The notes: generated by a model from the letters alone, not told the origin. A stretch of 64,000 nucleotides of DNA from Calothrix sp. PCC 7507 (GCF_000316575.1 NC_019682.1:4214001-4278000); one strand, 5' to 3'. Counted from the first letter of the stretch, positions 44,570-54,004 are shown. Numbers and translations are program-made.

Positions 44570-45490
44570 ATGACTGCTGTTGTAAACACGGCTCCTGGTT
44601 TAGCTTCTCGCCTAGTGAATGGCATACTGGCAATCAAGCCTTTAGCCAACCTAGCCAAACATCAAGCCAGACAGATGATGATTAAACGCGCTGAAAAAAT
44701 GGGCGTGTTCTGGACGAAGGAAGTACAGAAATTACAGGCGCGTGATTGGACAACCGATTTAGCTAAAATAGAAAATCCTCACCTTTCCTACCCAGACTAT
44801 TACCTCACCTCATTCCACGCCTACGAAACCGGGAATCTCAGTTGGCAAGCCGCTTTTGAGGTGGAATCAGCAGCTTATGCTGTCCATGCCAAAATTTGGC
44901 AAGATGCTCCGGTGCAAGGTGATGCAAAACTGCGGCAAAGTTACCATGATATCGTCAAAAGCCGCATTCCCAATCAACCGCAAGACATCCTAGACTTAGG
45001 TTGTAGTGTGGGTATGAGTACTTTAGCTTTACAAGAACTCTATCCCCAAGCTAAAATCACGGGTTTAGATTTATCTCCCTACTTCTTAGCTGTTGCCGAA
45101 TACCGTTCACAGCAACGTCAGGCGCAAATCAACTGGGTTCATGCTCCCGCTGAATCAACTGGGCTACCAGATACCTCGTTTGATTTCGTTTCAATTTTCC
45201 TGGTGTGCCACGAATTACCCCAGTCAGCAACCAGACAAATATTTGCAGAGGCGCGGCGTTTACTACGTCCAGGTGGTCATTTGGCAATCATGGACATGAA
45301 TCCCCAGTCTGAAATTTACAAGCAAATGCCACCTTATATTTTGACTCTGCTCAAAAGTACTGAACCCTATTTAGATCAATATTTCGCCTTGGACATTGAG
45401 CAAACCTTAGTTGATGCGGGTTTTCAAACTCCCACAATCACGCGCAACAGCCCCCGACACCGCACCGTGATTGCTCAAGTGCGTGACTGA
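44570..45490 (+). CDS. Class I SAM-dependent methyltransferase
   Basis: The frame is open from a TTG at 44462, but its first codons are made of heptamer-type repeat DNA (SVNSHQSSVNNHP), so I prefer the ATG at 44570 (306 residues); a TTG shortly before it is also possible. The SAM-binding site is DILDLGCSVGMSTLAL with the acidic GLDLSPYF at the end of strand 2, and FVSIFLVCHELP as motif IV. An N-terminal helical region (KHQARQMMIKRAEKMGV) precedes it. The substrate is unknown. It overlaps the following PrsW-like gene, suggesting a two-gene unit. Confidence 0.8.
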   Translation: MTAVVNTAPGLASRLVNGILAIKPLANLAKHQARQMMIKRAEKMGVFWTKEVQKLQARDWTTDLAKIENPHLSYPDYYLTSFHAYETGNLSWQAAFEVESAAYAVHAKIWQDAPVQGDAKLRQSYHDIVKSRIPNQPQDILDLGCSVGMSTLALQELYPQAKITGLDLSPYFLAVAEYRSQQRQAQINWVHAPAESTGLPDTSFDFVSIFLVCHELPQSATRQIFAEARRLLRPGGHLAIMDMNPQSEIYKQMPPYILTLLKSTEPYLDQYFALDIEQTLVDAGFQTPTITRNSPRHRTVIAQVRD

Positions 45491-46463
45491 GTTTTCTTTA
45501 TTACTATGGGCAGCAATACCACCACTACTGCTGCTGAGTTACTATTATTACCGTGTCTTCACTGCTCCGTCGCTGTTGCGGTTGCTGTTGTTATTGGTCC
45601 TTGGGGCAATATCTGGTTTCGTCGCTCTCAACCTAGAATTAGGTTTTGAAACTGTAGCCAACTGGATTGTAGACTGGCAAAGGTGGCAGAGATGGCTCCC
45701 TGGTATTGCCCTGCGGCAGCTTTTGGAAATCGGACCAATTGAAGAAGGCTGCAAGTTGGTGACGGTTGTTGCGGCAAGTTACTATTACCAACGCAACTAT
45801 CGATTACGCCCCAGTACAGTTTTTCTCTTCACCATAGCTGTGGCTTTAGGATTTACTGCCCAAGAAAACTGGATCTATCTTTTCTACAATACCGCATCAA
45901 TTCTCGATCGTAGTATTGGTACGCCTGTACATGCTATGTTCTCTGCACCTTGGGGCTATGCCCTGGGAATGTATATTTGCTCTCACACTCGGCGACATCA
46001 ATATCGGCATTTGCTTCCTGGGGCGTGGCTTAATTCTGTGATCTGTCATGCCTTAGTGAATGTTTTATCTAGTGCATGGCGTTATCCAACACCACTTAAT
46101 TTCTGCAGTTATGGTTTATTTCCCTTTCTGTTGTGGATGTTTTGGCGGATGGAACAATTACTGCAAAGAGTACAAGGTAAATTCCCTGTTGTTTTGATCT
46201 CTGGAATCACGCCCCAGCAGCGTTACTGGGAACGAGGTTTATTGCTATTTGCCTTGATGCTAGGTGGGAATGCAATTTTTGGGCTGTTTCTCTTAGCCAG
46301 AAAACTCAGCCCTTTGAGTTTGTCGCAGCTTTTTTATCCTGATGTTTTGCGGTTTATACTGAGCCGTTTCTTTCTCAATTTAGTTTTTGCAGTTGTGGGA
46401 TGGCTGATTTATCGTTATTTACGACGTTCAGCACAGCGAAAATTTTTTAAAATACAATTATAA
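45483..46463 (+). CDS. PrsW-family intramembrane metalloprotease
   Basis: 326 residues from the GTG at 45483, which overlaps the preceding stop; a TTG at 45471 is the alternative. About seven to eight hydrophobic segments. Catalytic-type motifs of the PrsW/CPBP-like fold are visible: GPIEEGCKLVTV (paired Glu), FTAQENWIYLF, the HAMFSAPWGYALGMYI histidine, and VICHALVNVLSS. In Bacillus, PrsW starts site-1 cleavage of an anti-sigma factor. The target here is unknown. The weak start and the overlap suggest translational coupling with the methyltransferase. Confidence 0.8.
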   Translation: MTEFSLLLWAAIPPLLLLSYYYYRVFTAPSLLRLLLLLVLGAISGFVALNLELGFETVANWIVDWQRWQRWLPGIALRQLLEIGPIEEGCKLVTVVAASYYYQRNYRLRPSTVFLFTIAVALGFTAQENWIYLFYNTASILDRSIGTPVHAMFSAPWGYALGMYICSHTRRHQYRHLLPGAWLNSVICHALVNVLSSAWRYPTPLNFCSYGLFPFLLWMFWRMEQLLQRVQGKFPVVLISGITPQQRYWERGLLLFALMLGGNAIFGLFLLARKLSPLSLSQLFYPDVLRFILSRFFLNLVFAVVGWLIYRYLRRSAQRKFFKIQL

Positions 46464-46481
46464 AAATCCTAAGGAGTTTCT

Positions 46482-47039
46482 ATGCAAACAACTCCAGTCC
46501 GTTGGACGACTGATGATTTAGAACTGTTCGCAGGCGATCGCCGAAATCGCTATGAGATTATTGATGGAGAATTATTTGTGACGAAAGCACCTCACTGGGA
46601 TCATCAATCAAGTTGTACCAATATTGGTACGGCTCTCACGATTTGGTCAGATGAAACTGGTTTAGGTAAAGTGGCGATCGCTCCAGGAATTATTTTCTCA
46701 GATGCTGACAATGTAATTCCTGACGTAGTTTGGGCAACTAATCAACGCTTAGAACTTTTGCTAGACGAAGCTGGACACCTGACAGGTGCACCAGAGTTAG
46801 TAGTAGAAGTTCTGTCTCCTGGCGAAAAAAATGAAAAACGCGATCGCGAGTCAAAATTAAAGCTTTATTCAGTTCAGGGAGTTCAAGAATATTGGATTTG
46901 CGATCGTCTTCAGAAAAAAGTTGAAGTTTATCGTCGCCAACAGACTACCTTAAAGCTTGTAGCTACTTTATTTAGTCAAGACGAATTAACAAGTCCTTTG
47001 CTACCCGGTTTCTACTGCTTAGTCAGTAAACTTTTTTAG
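46482..47039 (+). CDS. Uma2 family (DUF820) putative endonuclease
   Basis: A 185-residue Uma2 protein: RWTTDDLELFAGDRRNRYEI at the start, FSDADNVIPDVVWA with the conserved Asp, ELVVEVLSPGEKNEKRDR with the E-x-LSP block, and YSVQGVQEYWICDRLQKKVE. The D...E-x-K-type PD-(D/E)XK core is intact. The family is hugely expanded in cyanobacteria and its cellular role is unclear. A good AAGGAG site precedes the ATG, 18 bases after the PrsW-like gene. Confidence 0.9.
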   Translation: MQTTPVRWTTDDLELFAGDRRNRYEIIDGELFVTKAPHWDHQSSCTNIGTALTIWSDETGLGKVAIAPGIIFSDADNVIPDVVWATNQRLELLLDEAGHLTGAPELVVEVLSPGEKNEKRDRESKLKLYSVQGVQEYWICDRLQKKVEVYRRQQTTLKLVATLFSQDELTSPLLPGFYCLVSKLF

Positions 47040-47109
47040 CCATGATATTAGTGCTTGAGATGAACACAGATCAGTTAAGATATCTGCGTCCATCTGCGGT
47101 TAAAAATCT

Positions 47110-47982
47110 CTAAACTCTTGCCAATACAGGCTGACTCGCCAAAGAAGTGACTGAGTTTGATTCTGACTCCGTGCAATAAATTTCACAGGAGTTATTGGGA
47201 CTTTCAATCAGTTTAATCTTGTGAAGTTGAGATCCCAGTTGCTGGATGGGCGATCGCAATAAATTACTAATGTAAACTGCGATATTCTCCGCAGTGGGTA
47301 CAACTTCAGCAAAGTAGGGAATGTCTTTGTTTAAAAAGGTGTGGTCAAATGGTTCTACCACATAATCTGCGATCGCCTGATGCAAAGCACCTAAATCGAC
47401 AATCATGCCGGTGCGTTGATCAATTTCCCCTTTCACGGTAACTTCTAAATGGTAGTTGTGTCCGTGACCGTGGGGACGCGCACATTTACCATAAATTTCC
47501 GCATTCTCTTCATTACTCAGGTTAGGATTAGCCAGCCGATGAGCGGCGCTAAAGTGAGTGCTGATGGTGAGGTAGGCTTCCATTCCGTTTCCCATATAAT
47601 CTGCCCAAAGTTCAGGATGTTCAAACAACTGCACACGGACTAGAGGCAAGTGAGGTGCTAACCGCTGCCAAATTAGCCGTGCAATATTCTCAGTAGTTGG
47701 TAGAGTTTGTTGGAATTCCGTCCATACATCGTTGAGATAAGAAAAGTCCAGTTGGCTCGTGACTTCCCGCTTAATTACCTGTTTTACATCAGACAAGTTC
47801 AGTACCATGCCATTTGCATCTAATTCCCCCATTAGGGAAACAAATAAGACATAGTTATGTCCGTGTCCAGGAAATTTAGAACCAGCACCAAATTTCTGAA
47901 TATTCTCGGCTTCACTCAGTTCTGGCAACCAATAGCGATGACTTGCCGAAAATTGAGCCCGGCGATTAACAATGCATTGCAT
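47110..47982 (-). CDS. Tandem 6-carboxytetrahydropterin synthase (QueD/PTPS) family protein
   Basis: A 290-residue protein made of two PTPS-like domains in one chain. Domain 1 (about 1-130): FSASHRYWLPE and FPGHGHNYVLFVSL. Domain 2 (about 135-275): FSAAHRLANPN, KCARPHGHGHNYHLEVTV, GMIVDLGALHQAI and FDHTFLNKDIPYF. Both keep the three zinc histidines. Only domain 2 has the catalytic Cys of the C-x3-HGH motif; domain 1 has Gly there. QueD makes carboxytetrahydropterin for queuosine and PTPS makes biopterin precursors. The role here is uncertain. A single-domain enzyme is about 120-140 residues. Confidence 0.85.
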   Translation of the reverse strand: MQCIVNRRAQFSASHRYWLPELSEAENIQKFGAGSKFPGHGHNYVLFVSLMGELDANGMVLNLSDVKQVIKREVTSQLDFSYLNDVWTEFQQTLPTTENIARLIWQRLAPHLPLVRVQLFEHPELWADYMGNGMEAYLTISTHFSAAHRLANPNLSNEENAEIYGKCARPHGHGHNYHLEVTVKGEIDQRTGMIVDLGALHQAIADYVVEPFDHTFLNKDIPYFAEVVPTAENIAVYISNLLRSPIQQLGSQLHKIKLIESPNNSCEIYCTESESNSVTSLASQPVLARV

Positions 47983-48155
47983 GAGTACACTGGGTAAAAA
48001 AGTTTAAATTTCTTAAAATTTCACTATTTCCAGCATAAACTAATTTCTCTCGCTTCGCTGAATCCGAAGCCAAAAGTCTAGTGCAGCACTGCGTAAATAA
48101 AGCTATTCTTTGCCAGCAGTCAAAAGCCTGTCTGATAAAAGTTCTTTCTTTTTAC

Positions 48156-48782
48156 TTAATAACGCGCTGAAAAAATTTGTTCTACAGTCAGATTTAAATT
48201 TAGAAATGTTGGCGACTCTATACGGTCGTTTACTCTAAATTTTTTACCCCTATATTCACCCTCATTACTTAAAGAGTAAATTGTAATTGTTGGCTGTTTG
48301 GGGTCGCCTATCAACTCTTTGCTACCCAAAGCAGCATAATCCACAATCCAATATTCTTTTATACCCATTTCTTCATAATCAGCAAACTTTTTATGATAAT
48401 CATCTCTCCAGTTAGTACTAACCACTTCAATCACTAATGGAATTGAATCTGGTTTACTAACAGTCGATTCTTTTTCCCATAACGGTTCATTTTTTAAGTT
48501 AGGAAGGTTCAGTAATAGAATGTCTGGATAGTAACCGGATTGTTTATTTTCCGGCTTAACTAGAACGTTTTTACTGCTTATATCATAAAGAAGTTTGAGT
48601 TCGACTGTTTTTAACAGTAGCATCCTTGCTAAAAACATAATTATTTGTTCATGTGTTCCCAGAGGTTGTGGCATTTGAATAATATCTCCATCGTGTAATT
48701 CATAACGGATATTTTCTGGTTGTGTTTCTAAAAATTCTAAAAATTCATCAAATGTAAATAGTTTTTGTAGAGATTGTGTCAT
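48156..48782 (-). CDS. Uma2 family (DUF820) putative endonuclease
   Basis: A 208-residue Uma2 protein with FTFDEFLEFLETQPENIRYE, SGYYPDILLLNLPNL, SIPLVIEVVSTNWRDDYHKK and YEEMGIKEYWIVDYAALG. The acidic core residues are intact. It starts 15 bases after the J-domain gene with an AAAGGAG site, so it is the last gene of a probable cysK-dnaJ-Uma2 transcript. It is clearly diverged from the Uma2 copy at 46482, which is typical of this family. Confidence 0.88.
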   Translation of the reverse strand: MTQSLQKLFTFDEFLEFLETQPENIRYELHDGDIIQMPQPLGTHEQIIMFLARMLLLKTVELKLLYDISSKNVLVKPENKQSGYYPDILLLNLPNLKNEPLWEKESTVSKPDSIPLVIEVVSTNWRDDYHKKFADYEEMGIKEYWIVDYAALGSKELIGDPKQPTITIYSLSNEGEYRGKKFRVNDRIESPTFLNLNLTVEQIFSARY

Positions 48783-48797
48783 AATTTTCTCCTTTGA

Positions 48798-49487
48798 CTA
48801 CGTAACAGATGCTTGGGCTTCACAGTGCAATCTCGTAGCTATACGGAATAGTTCTTGACCTGTATGCAGATAACGTTCGTCGTAGCTCAACGGGAAATAG
48901 GCCAATTCTTCTAGTCCATCGGCTACTTGATTGAGGCTGTAGTAGAGATGTGCTGCTGTTCCGGCTAAATTAGGGGGATTTGGTAGGGAACGAAAAGTAA
49001 TTTGTGCTTGCTTGAGGTCATGGCGACAAGTTTGTAAGTATTCTTGAAATTCTTCTAACAATTCATCATCAAAGGGATCAGCGGCTAATTCATCCATTTG
49101 TTCTTCTAGGGAATTGAGAATGCCATCAAGTAGGCGATTGACTGGTTGATAAACTAAACGTAGCCATTCTTCAACTTGTTCATCAGCATCCCTTCCTGTC
49201 CGTCGTGTTACCTGATGACGCTTTTGTGCTGATGCTGTGCGCTGGTGGCGATCGCCTGACAATCTATCCGAAATATCCCTTAGTTGTTGGTCATAATTGA
49301 GACGGCGTTGAGTGTCCCCTAAAACCTCATACGCTGCATTAATGCGGATAATTTGCTCGTGATCTGCTGTTTTCTGATGACTGTCAGGGTGAAATAACTT
49401 TACCAAGCGGCGATAAGCTTGCTTAATCTCCGCTTGGCTAGCACTGGGACGAACTTTGAGAGTGTGGTAATGATTGGAATCGACCAT
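48798..49487 (-). CDS. J-domain protein (DnaJ-like co-chaperone)
   Basis: A 229-residue protein. The J domain is residues 5-70 with the essential HPD at 33-35 (KLFHPDSHQ), which stimulates DnaK ATPase. There is no Gly/Phe region, zinc finger or standard C-terminal substrate domain, so it is a type III J protein. The rest is an acidic helical domain (LLDGILNSLEEQMDELAADP, EEFQEYLQTCRHDLKQAQIT) with no known partner. It begins 16 bases after cysK on the same strand. Confidence 0.9.
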   Translation of the reverse strand: MVDSNHYHTLKVRPSASQAEIKQAYRRLVKLFHPDSHQKTADHEQIIRINAAYEVLGDTQRRLNYDQQLRDISDRLSGDRHQRTASAQKRHQVTRRTGRDADEQVEEWLRLVYQPVNRLLDGILNSLEEQMDELAADPFDDELLEEFQEYLQTCRHDLKQAQITFRSLPNPPNLAGTAAHLYYSLNQVADGLEELAYFPLSYDERYLHTGQELFRIATRLHCEAQASVT

Positions 49488-49503
49488 TAATCTAATTGCA
49501 TAG

Positions 49504-50466
49504 TTAGCTAACGCTAGCTGCTACCTTTGTCTCCAGGTCTTGGAACAACGGTGTACTTAAATACCTCTCGCCAAAACTGGGCTGAATCATCACAATTAAG
49601 CGCCCCTCGTTTTCTTGGCGTTGGGCGACACGAATTGCCGCAGATAATGCAGCCCCACTGGAAATACCAGATAGTAACCCTTCTTCTCTTGCCAAACGCC
49701 GACTGTAGGCGATCGCTTCTTCATCAGTGACAGTAATCACCTCATCAATTAATTCTAGCTTTAAAACTTGGGGAACAAACCCAGCGCCAATCCCCTGAAT
49801 TTTGTGGGGGCCTGGTCTGCCTCCAGATAAAACTGGGCTATTGATTGGCTCAACAGCGATCGCTCGAAAGCTCGGCTTACGTGCTCTAAGTACTTCCGCT
49901 ACACCAGTGATCGTACCACCTGTGCCTACCCCAGCGACAATCATATCTACCTCGCCATCAGTATCTTCCCAGATTTCCTCTGCCGTGGTTTCCTGATGAA
50001 CTTTCGCATTGGCCGGATTGCGGAACTGTTGCAACATATACGCATTTGGCGTTTTGTCAACTATCTCCTGCGCCCGTCGAATGGCTCCACTCATACCTTC
50101 CATTCCAGGTGTGAGTTCCAGTTCAGCTCCATAAGCCCGCAGCATTGCCCGTCGTTCCCCACTCATTGTCTCCGGCATGGTTAAAATTAATCGATAGCCC
50201 TTGGCCGCTGCTGCCATTGCTAAAGCAATTCCTGTGTTTCCAGAAGTAGGTTCTACCAATAGTGTTTTTTGCGGAGAAATCAGTCCCTCTTCTTCTGCCG
50301 CACTAATCATACTCAGCCCAATCCGGTCTTTGACTGATGCCGAGGGGTTCATACTTTCTAGTTTCACCACAATCTGCGCCACACACCCCTCTGCTTGAGG
50401 GATACGATTTAATTGCACTAAAGGTGTCCGTCCAACAAGTTCTGTGATGTTACGAGCAATTCGCAT
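49504..50466 (-). CDS. cysK: Cysteine synthase A (O-acetylserine sulfhydrylase)
   Basis: A 320-residue PLP-dependent enzyme: the PLP lysine is K46 in [10 protein letters not shown], the substrate loop is [11 protein letters not shown], and the phosphate cup is [15 protein letters not shown]. It makes L-cysteine from O-acetylserine and sulfide in the cytosol. [13 protein letters not shown] near the C-terminus is conserved in CysK. It lies between an Rrf2 regulator (upstream, same strand, 155 bases away) and the J-domain gene (16 bases downstream). Confidence 0.95.
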   Translation of the reverse strand: MRIARNITELVGRTPLVQLNRIPQAEGCVAQIVVKLESMNPSASVKDRIGLSMISAAEEEGLISPQKTLLVEPTSGNTGIALAMAAAAKGYRLILTMPETMSGERRAMLRAYGAELELTPGMEGMSGAIRRAQEIVDKTPNAYMLQQFRNPANAKVHQETTAEEIWEDTDGEVDMIVAGVGTGGTITGVAEVLRARKPSFRAIAVEPINSPVLSGGRPGPHKIQGIGAGFVPQVLKLELIDEVITVTDEEAIAYSRRLAREEGLLSGISSGAALSAAIRVAQRQENEGRLIVMIQPSFGERYLSTPLFQDLETKVAASVS

Positions 50467-50621
50467 AATTCTTTATTAGCCCTTAATCATTAGTTTTTAT
50501 TCAAGACTCACAAGTCAAGGGACAAGAGCAAGAATTCATTGCTCTGGACTTTTGACTTTTGAACGCCACTTGCTACAAGCCGGGAAACCCATCCAACGCA
50601 ATGGCTCCTCTTGACCCTTGA

Positions 50622-51059
50622 CTAAATGTAGTACATGATATCCAACTGCCGCCGGGAGTCTCTTTTTTCACAAAGATCCTGAAGCGTGTAGTTTTGTAAA
50701 ACCAAATTTGCTGCCTGACAAGCTTCTTGCCAGATGTCATCTACAACAGAACTATCTACAGTTCTGGGATTGATGTTTTCTTCACAGATACGCACATCTA
50801 ATCCTTCCAAGCACTCCAAAATCTCTAATATTGTGATTTTACGAGGTTCTCGTGCTAACAGATAGCCACCTTTTGACCCACGTTGGCTTTTGACTATACC
50901 GCCACGCCTTAAGGTCGCTAGTAGTTGTTCTAGATAGCGATCGGGTATGTTTTGCTGTGCAGCAATCTGTCGAATTTGCAGCGGTTCGCCATTTTGGTAG
51001 TAACTTGCCATCTCTAATAAGGCAAGAATTGCATATTCAGATTTACACGATAGTTCCAC
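50622..51059 (-). CDS. Rrf2 family transcriptional regulator (possible cysteine-metabolism repressor)
   Basis: 145 residues from a GTG at 51059 that begins the canonical VELSCKSEYAILALLEMA; the frame is open another 19 codons upstream, but that part looks non-conserved. The winged helix has IRQIAAQQNIPDRYLEQLL and the wing SQRGSKGGYLLAREP, both Rrf2 hallmarks. The cysteines (ECLEGLDVRICEEN and later EAC) do not match the spacing of an IscR iron-sulfur site. The neighbouring cysK suggests a CymR-like role in sulfur control, which is inference. Confidence 0.85.
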   Translation of the reverse strand: MELSCKSEYAILALLEMASYYQNGEPLQIRQIAAQQNIPDRYLEQLLATLRRGGIVKSQRGSKGGYLLAREPRKITILEILECLEGLDVRICEENINPRTVDSSVVDDIWQEACQAANLVLQNYTLQDLCEKRDSRRQLDIMYYI

Positions 51060-51185
51060 AAGCAGGGTTAAAGGATGAAGGTTAAAGAATGAAGTATGAA
51101 ATTTTTTATCTTTCATACTTCATCCTTTTCCTAGTATACTCCGGTTATCCACTGGGGTATGCTAGCCATGCGCTACAGAAAAAAA

Positions 51186-51205
51186 CCCCCGTCATTAGGC
51201 GGGGG
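51186..51205 (-). terminator. Rho-independent terminator of the porin gene
   Basis: Stem CCCCCG / CGGGGG with an eight-base loop. On the minus strand it is followed by a run of seven T residues. It lies 49 bases beyond the stop of the porin gene. Confidence 0.85.
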
Positions 51206-51253
51206 TAATAAGTTTTAAACTTTAAGGCAAATGATCAACGCTCAATTTCAGAT

Positions 51254-53005
51254 TTAGAAGCTAAACGTTGTTCTGACAGTACCGATGATTGCACTATCTG
51301 AGTTGTTGCTTTGACCAGGAGCGGTCAAGTAAATCACACCAGGGGTGATGGAGATGTTATCAGACACGCGGTACTTGTAAAAGCCCTCAATGTGGTAAGG
51401 AACTTCACTACCACCAAGACCAGGACGGTTACGAGCATAGGGTTCTGCACCAGCAAAGATACCCAACACGTTACCCTTCTTACCAAAGTCAGCTAAGGCT
51501 ACACCAGCGCCGTAGCTCCAAGCTTCATAATCATTACCAGCACCTTGCTGTGTGACATCATGGTAAGAAACAAAGCCACTAACTGAGAGTTTGTCGCTAG
51601 GTCTAAACGCTGCGGACAAACCGTAGGAATTACTGTTGGCTGCACCTGTCAGGATATTGGCTTGACGAGTACCGACGATACCACCAGAAACACCGCTATT
51701 ACCATTGAGTCCAAAGCCGCCATCAAATAAAGAAGTACCAGCAGCGTTATAACCGTGCACATAGGTAGCAGCTACGGCTACGCGATCGCCAACGGCAAAG
51801 TTCAACTGTCCGAGAGCAGCGTAGTTGCCGTTAAATAAACCTGTATTAGCACCAGGATTATTTGCGTCCGATGCCAAGTAACCTATAGTGAAAGAACTTG
51901 GCTTCAAGATACCGAGGCCAACTTTTGAACCAAAGGGTACGTTGATGCCTATACCTGCGCCACCACCAATGCGATAGATGGGATTTTCAGATGCGAAAGT
52001 AGATAACGCACCATTACCACCATCGGTTTTGTCGAAGAAGTAAGGGTTGTTAACAGCTGCATAATGGCTGTGTTGCCCACCAGACGCAGCGATGTAAACT
52101 TGAGCTGGGCCAATAGGGGCTTCATAGGTCAATCGGTCGATCTTGACAGCGTTGCTACCTGTGTTACCAACGTTAAAGGTTTGTTTACCTTCTGCGGTGG
52201 TTAAAGGTAGGTCAGCGTTGTCTCGGAAGTCGAAAGCTGTAGCATTACCAGCAGCAAGACGAGTGGTCAACAAGTCTCTACCGGTGAAGCTGGTGTTTAA
52301 GCTTAGACGCACTCTGTCTTGGAAGACAGTGTTGTTGGCGCTGTCAGTTTTGCCACCGAAAGCATCAGTCACAGCGAAGATTGCTTCACCAGCAAGTTTG
52401 GTGGTGGTGGAGAACTGATGAGCTTCCAATTCTGCAGTGCGTGCTTCTAAGGAATCTACGCGACCACGGAGGGTTGCTAGTTCTGCGGAAAATTCTTCTT
52501 GTAAACGTTGTAAGGTAGCTAAATCTTGTTTTGTCACCAAATCAGCTGTTGCTGTGGCGATCAATTCGTTCACCCGATCCAAACAGGCGTTTAAACCAGC
52601 GGCGAATTCATAACGGGTTAAAGCACGATTACCGCGATAAGTACCGTTGGGATAACCTGCAATACAACCGTAGCGCTCAACCAAGGACTGCAAAGCTTGG
52701 AATGCCCAATCGGTAGGTTGCACATCGGAAAATTGAGAAACCGATGTCACCTGAGACTGAACACTGTTACTGTTACCTTCTTTGCTGTAGCGGTTAACTT
52801 GCTCGAGAACGCTGGAATCGCTGCTAGCAGGAGCTGCTTGAGCCAAAAGTTCTGGCTTTGGGGCTACTTCCGCAACCGCTTGTTTTTCAGCGGGCAATAC
52901 TTCTGTGGTGGCGTTTGGTGCTGCGATCGCTGCTGCCGAAACTAACAGCGTTGCTCCCAGAACTGCCGGACTAACCACCAGGGATTTCCATAACAGATTA
53001 GACAT
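51254..53005 (-). CDS. Iron uptake porin (SLH plus OprB-type outer-membrane barrel)
   Basis: 583 residues from the ATG at 53005, which has GAGGAG upstream; 16 further codons upstream are not conserved-looking. A Sec signal peptide (LLWKSLVVSPAVLGATLLVS ... AIA) is followed by an SLH domain (FSDVQPTDWAFQALQSLVER, GYPNGTYRGNRALTRYEF), a coiled coil (ATLQRLQEEFSAELATLRGR) and a C-terminal barrel ending in VRTTFSF with a terminal Phe. This is the usual layout of cyanobacterial outer-membrane porins, several of which are iron-responsive. It is monocistronic with its own promoter and terminator. Confidence 0.92.
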   Translation of the reverse strand: MSNLLWKSLVVSPAVLGATLLVSAAAIAAPNATTEVLPAEKQAVAEVAPKPELLAQAAPASSDSSVLEQVNRYSKEGNSNSVQSQVTSVSQFSDVQPTDWAFQALQSLVERYGCIAGYPNGTYRGNRALTRYEFAAGLNACLDRVNELIATATADLVTKQDLATLQRLQEEFSAELATLRGRVDSLEARTAELEAHQFSTTTKLAGEAIFAVTDAFGGKTDSANNTVFQDRVRLSLNTSFTGRDLLTTRLAAGNATAFDFRDNADLPLTTAEGKQTFNVGNTGSNAVKIDRLTYEAPIGPAQVYIAASGGQHSHYAAVNNPYFFDKTDGGNGALSTFASENPIYRIGGGAGIGINVPFGSKVGLGILKPSSFTIGYLASDANNPGANTGLFNGNYAALGQLNFAVGDRVAVAATYVHGYNAAGTSLFDGGFGLNGNSGVSGGIVGTRQANILTGAANSNSYGLSAAFRPSDKLSVSGFVSYHDVTQQGAGNDYEAWSYGAGVALADFGKKGNVLGIFAGAEPYARNRPGLGGSEVPYHIEGFYKYRVSDNISITPGVIYLTAPGQSNNSDSAIIGTVRTTFSF

Positions 53006-53389
53006 CTTTCTTTTCTCCTCACACCTTGTATAGATAATTGTGTTTCGTTGCACCTAATTCTCAAAAATGCGGCATCTGGTTAAAATCAGCAGATGAGGCA
53101 TAGTTGCTACTAATACAATTCTAGTTTTTGCAAAGCTAATAACTGATTAACTTATTATGAAAAATTCATGTAATTAACTTATGCAAAAACACACCTTTAT
53201 ACCATATCATTATAGAACATTTGAGCCAGATGACAAGCTAATGGCGATCGCCTTATTAACTGTCACACACTCAGGAATCAACTTACCTGCTTACTTGATC
53301 AGAAAGCAGGTTCAGTAGATTCATCGACTCCTCACCAGCGGCAAATGTTTCCAAATTGGAAAATAAAGTGGAAAGGGGTGAGAAACCTC
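53006..53389. other. Intergenic region with the porin promoter and long leader
   Basis: The stretch holds the minus-strand promoter at 53210-53237 and a leader of about 200 bases. The rest, toward the pterin dehydratase stop, shows no gene or repeat. Confidence 0.6.
53210..53237 (-). promoter_or_regulatory. Sigma-70-type promoter of the porin gene
   Basis: On the minus strand: TTGTCA (-35), 16 bases, TATAAT (-10). The start would be near 53203, leaving a leader of about 200 bases. No clear Fur box is visible, although the sequence around the -10 (ATAATGATATGG) is A/T-rich enough to hide a degenerate one. Confidence 0.7.
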
Positions 53390-53671
53390 TTAGCTGATTT
53401 GTGAAATTACTTTTGCTAAATCAAAGTCACTCTGGGTCAAACCACCCGCATCATGCGATGTGAGGCTGATTTTGACTTTATTGTAAGAAATCTCTATATC
53501 TGGATGATGTCCTGCTGACTCTGCAGGTGCCACCAACTTATTCACAAACTCAATTGCCTGGACAAAATCGTTAAAGGTGCGTGTAATTTGCAATTGAGCA
53601 CCTACGACTGTCCAACCTGACAAAACACTTGTGCTATCTTGAATTTCCGCCTCAGTGAGTAGCCGTGCCAT
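53390..53671 (-). CDS. Pterin-4a-carbinolamine dehydratase (PCD/DCoH)
   Basis: A 93-residue protein matching the whole PCD fold. Key residues are in SAGHHPDIEISYNKVKISLT (the two His and the Asp of the active site) and HDAGGLTQSDFDLA. It dehydrates 4a-hydroxytetrahydropterin and recycles pterin cofactors; in cyanobacteria and plants it may also serve molybdenum-cofactor or photosynthetic roles. The length is normal. Confidence 0.93.
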   Translation of the reverse strand: MARLLTEAEIQDSTSVLSGWTVVGAQLQITRTFNDFVQAIEFVNKLVAPAESAGHHPDIEISYNKVKISLTSHDAGGLTQSDFDLAKVISQIS

Positions 53672-53994
53672 ATTTAAAACTTCCTATCATGTCTTTGTGG
53701 CATCTTGCAATCTGATGGGGTCTTCTGCTGTTGTGCAAAATCTTATTTGAGGAAGATAGACGCTGTGTCAAAAGTTATGCTGCTGCCCAGGAGCGATGCA
53801 AGATATAGCGGTTTTCAGTCGAGTGCAATACAGTCTTCATCAGGGAGTCTGAATTCAGAATTCAGGAGAATGCGATATTCTGGCTCCTGACTCCTTTGAG
53901 TCCGGGTGTATTTCATTGATATGAGAATTGCTATATTGTTCTTTCTAAAGCCTAAATTTTTCAGCGTCAGCAATAACAAATCAAAAATCACCTA
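53672..53994. other. Intergenic stretch, nothing recognised
   Basis: About 320 bases with no credible gene on either strand. The inverted pair GAGTCTGAATTCAGAATTCAGGA near 53848 is a short palindrome. It lies beyond the terminator of the structured transcript. Confidence 0.5.
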
Positions 53995-54004
53995 CAAAAA
54001 CTAT

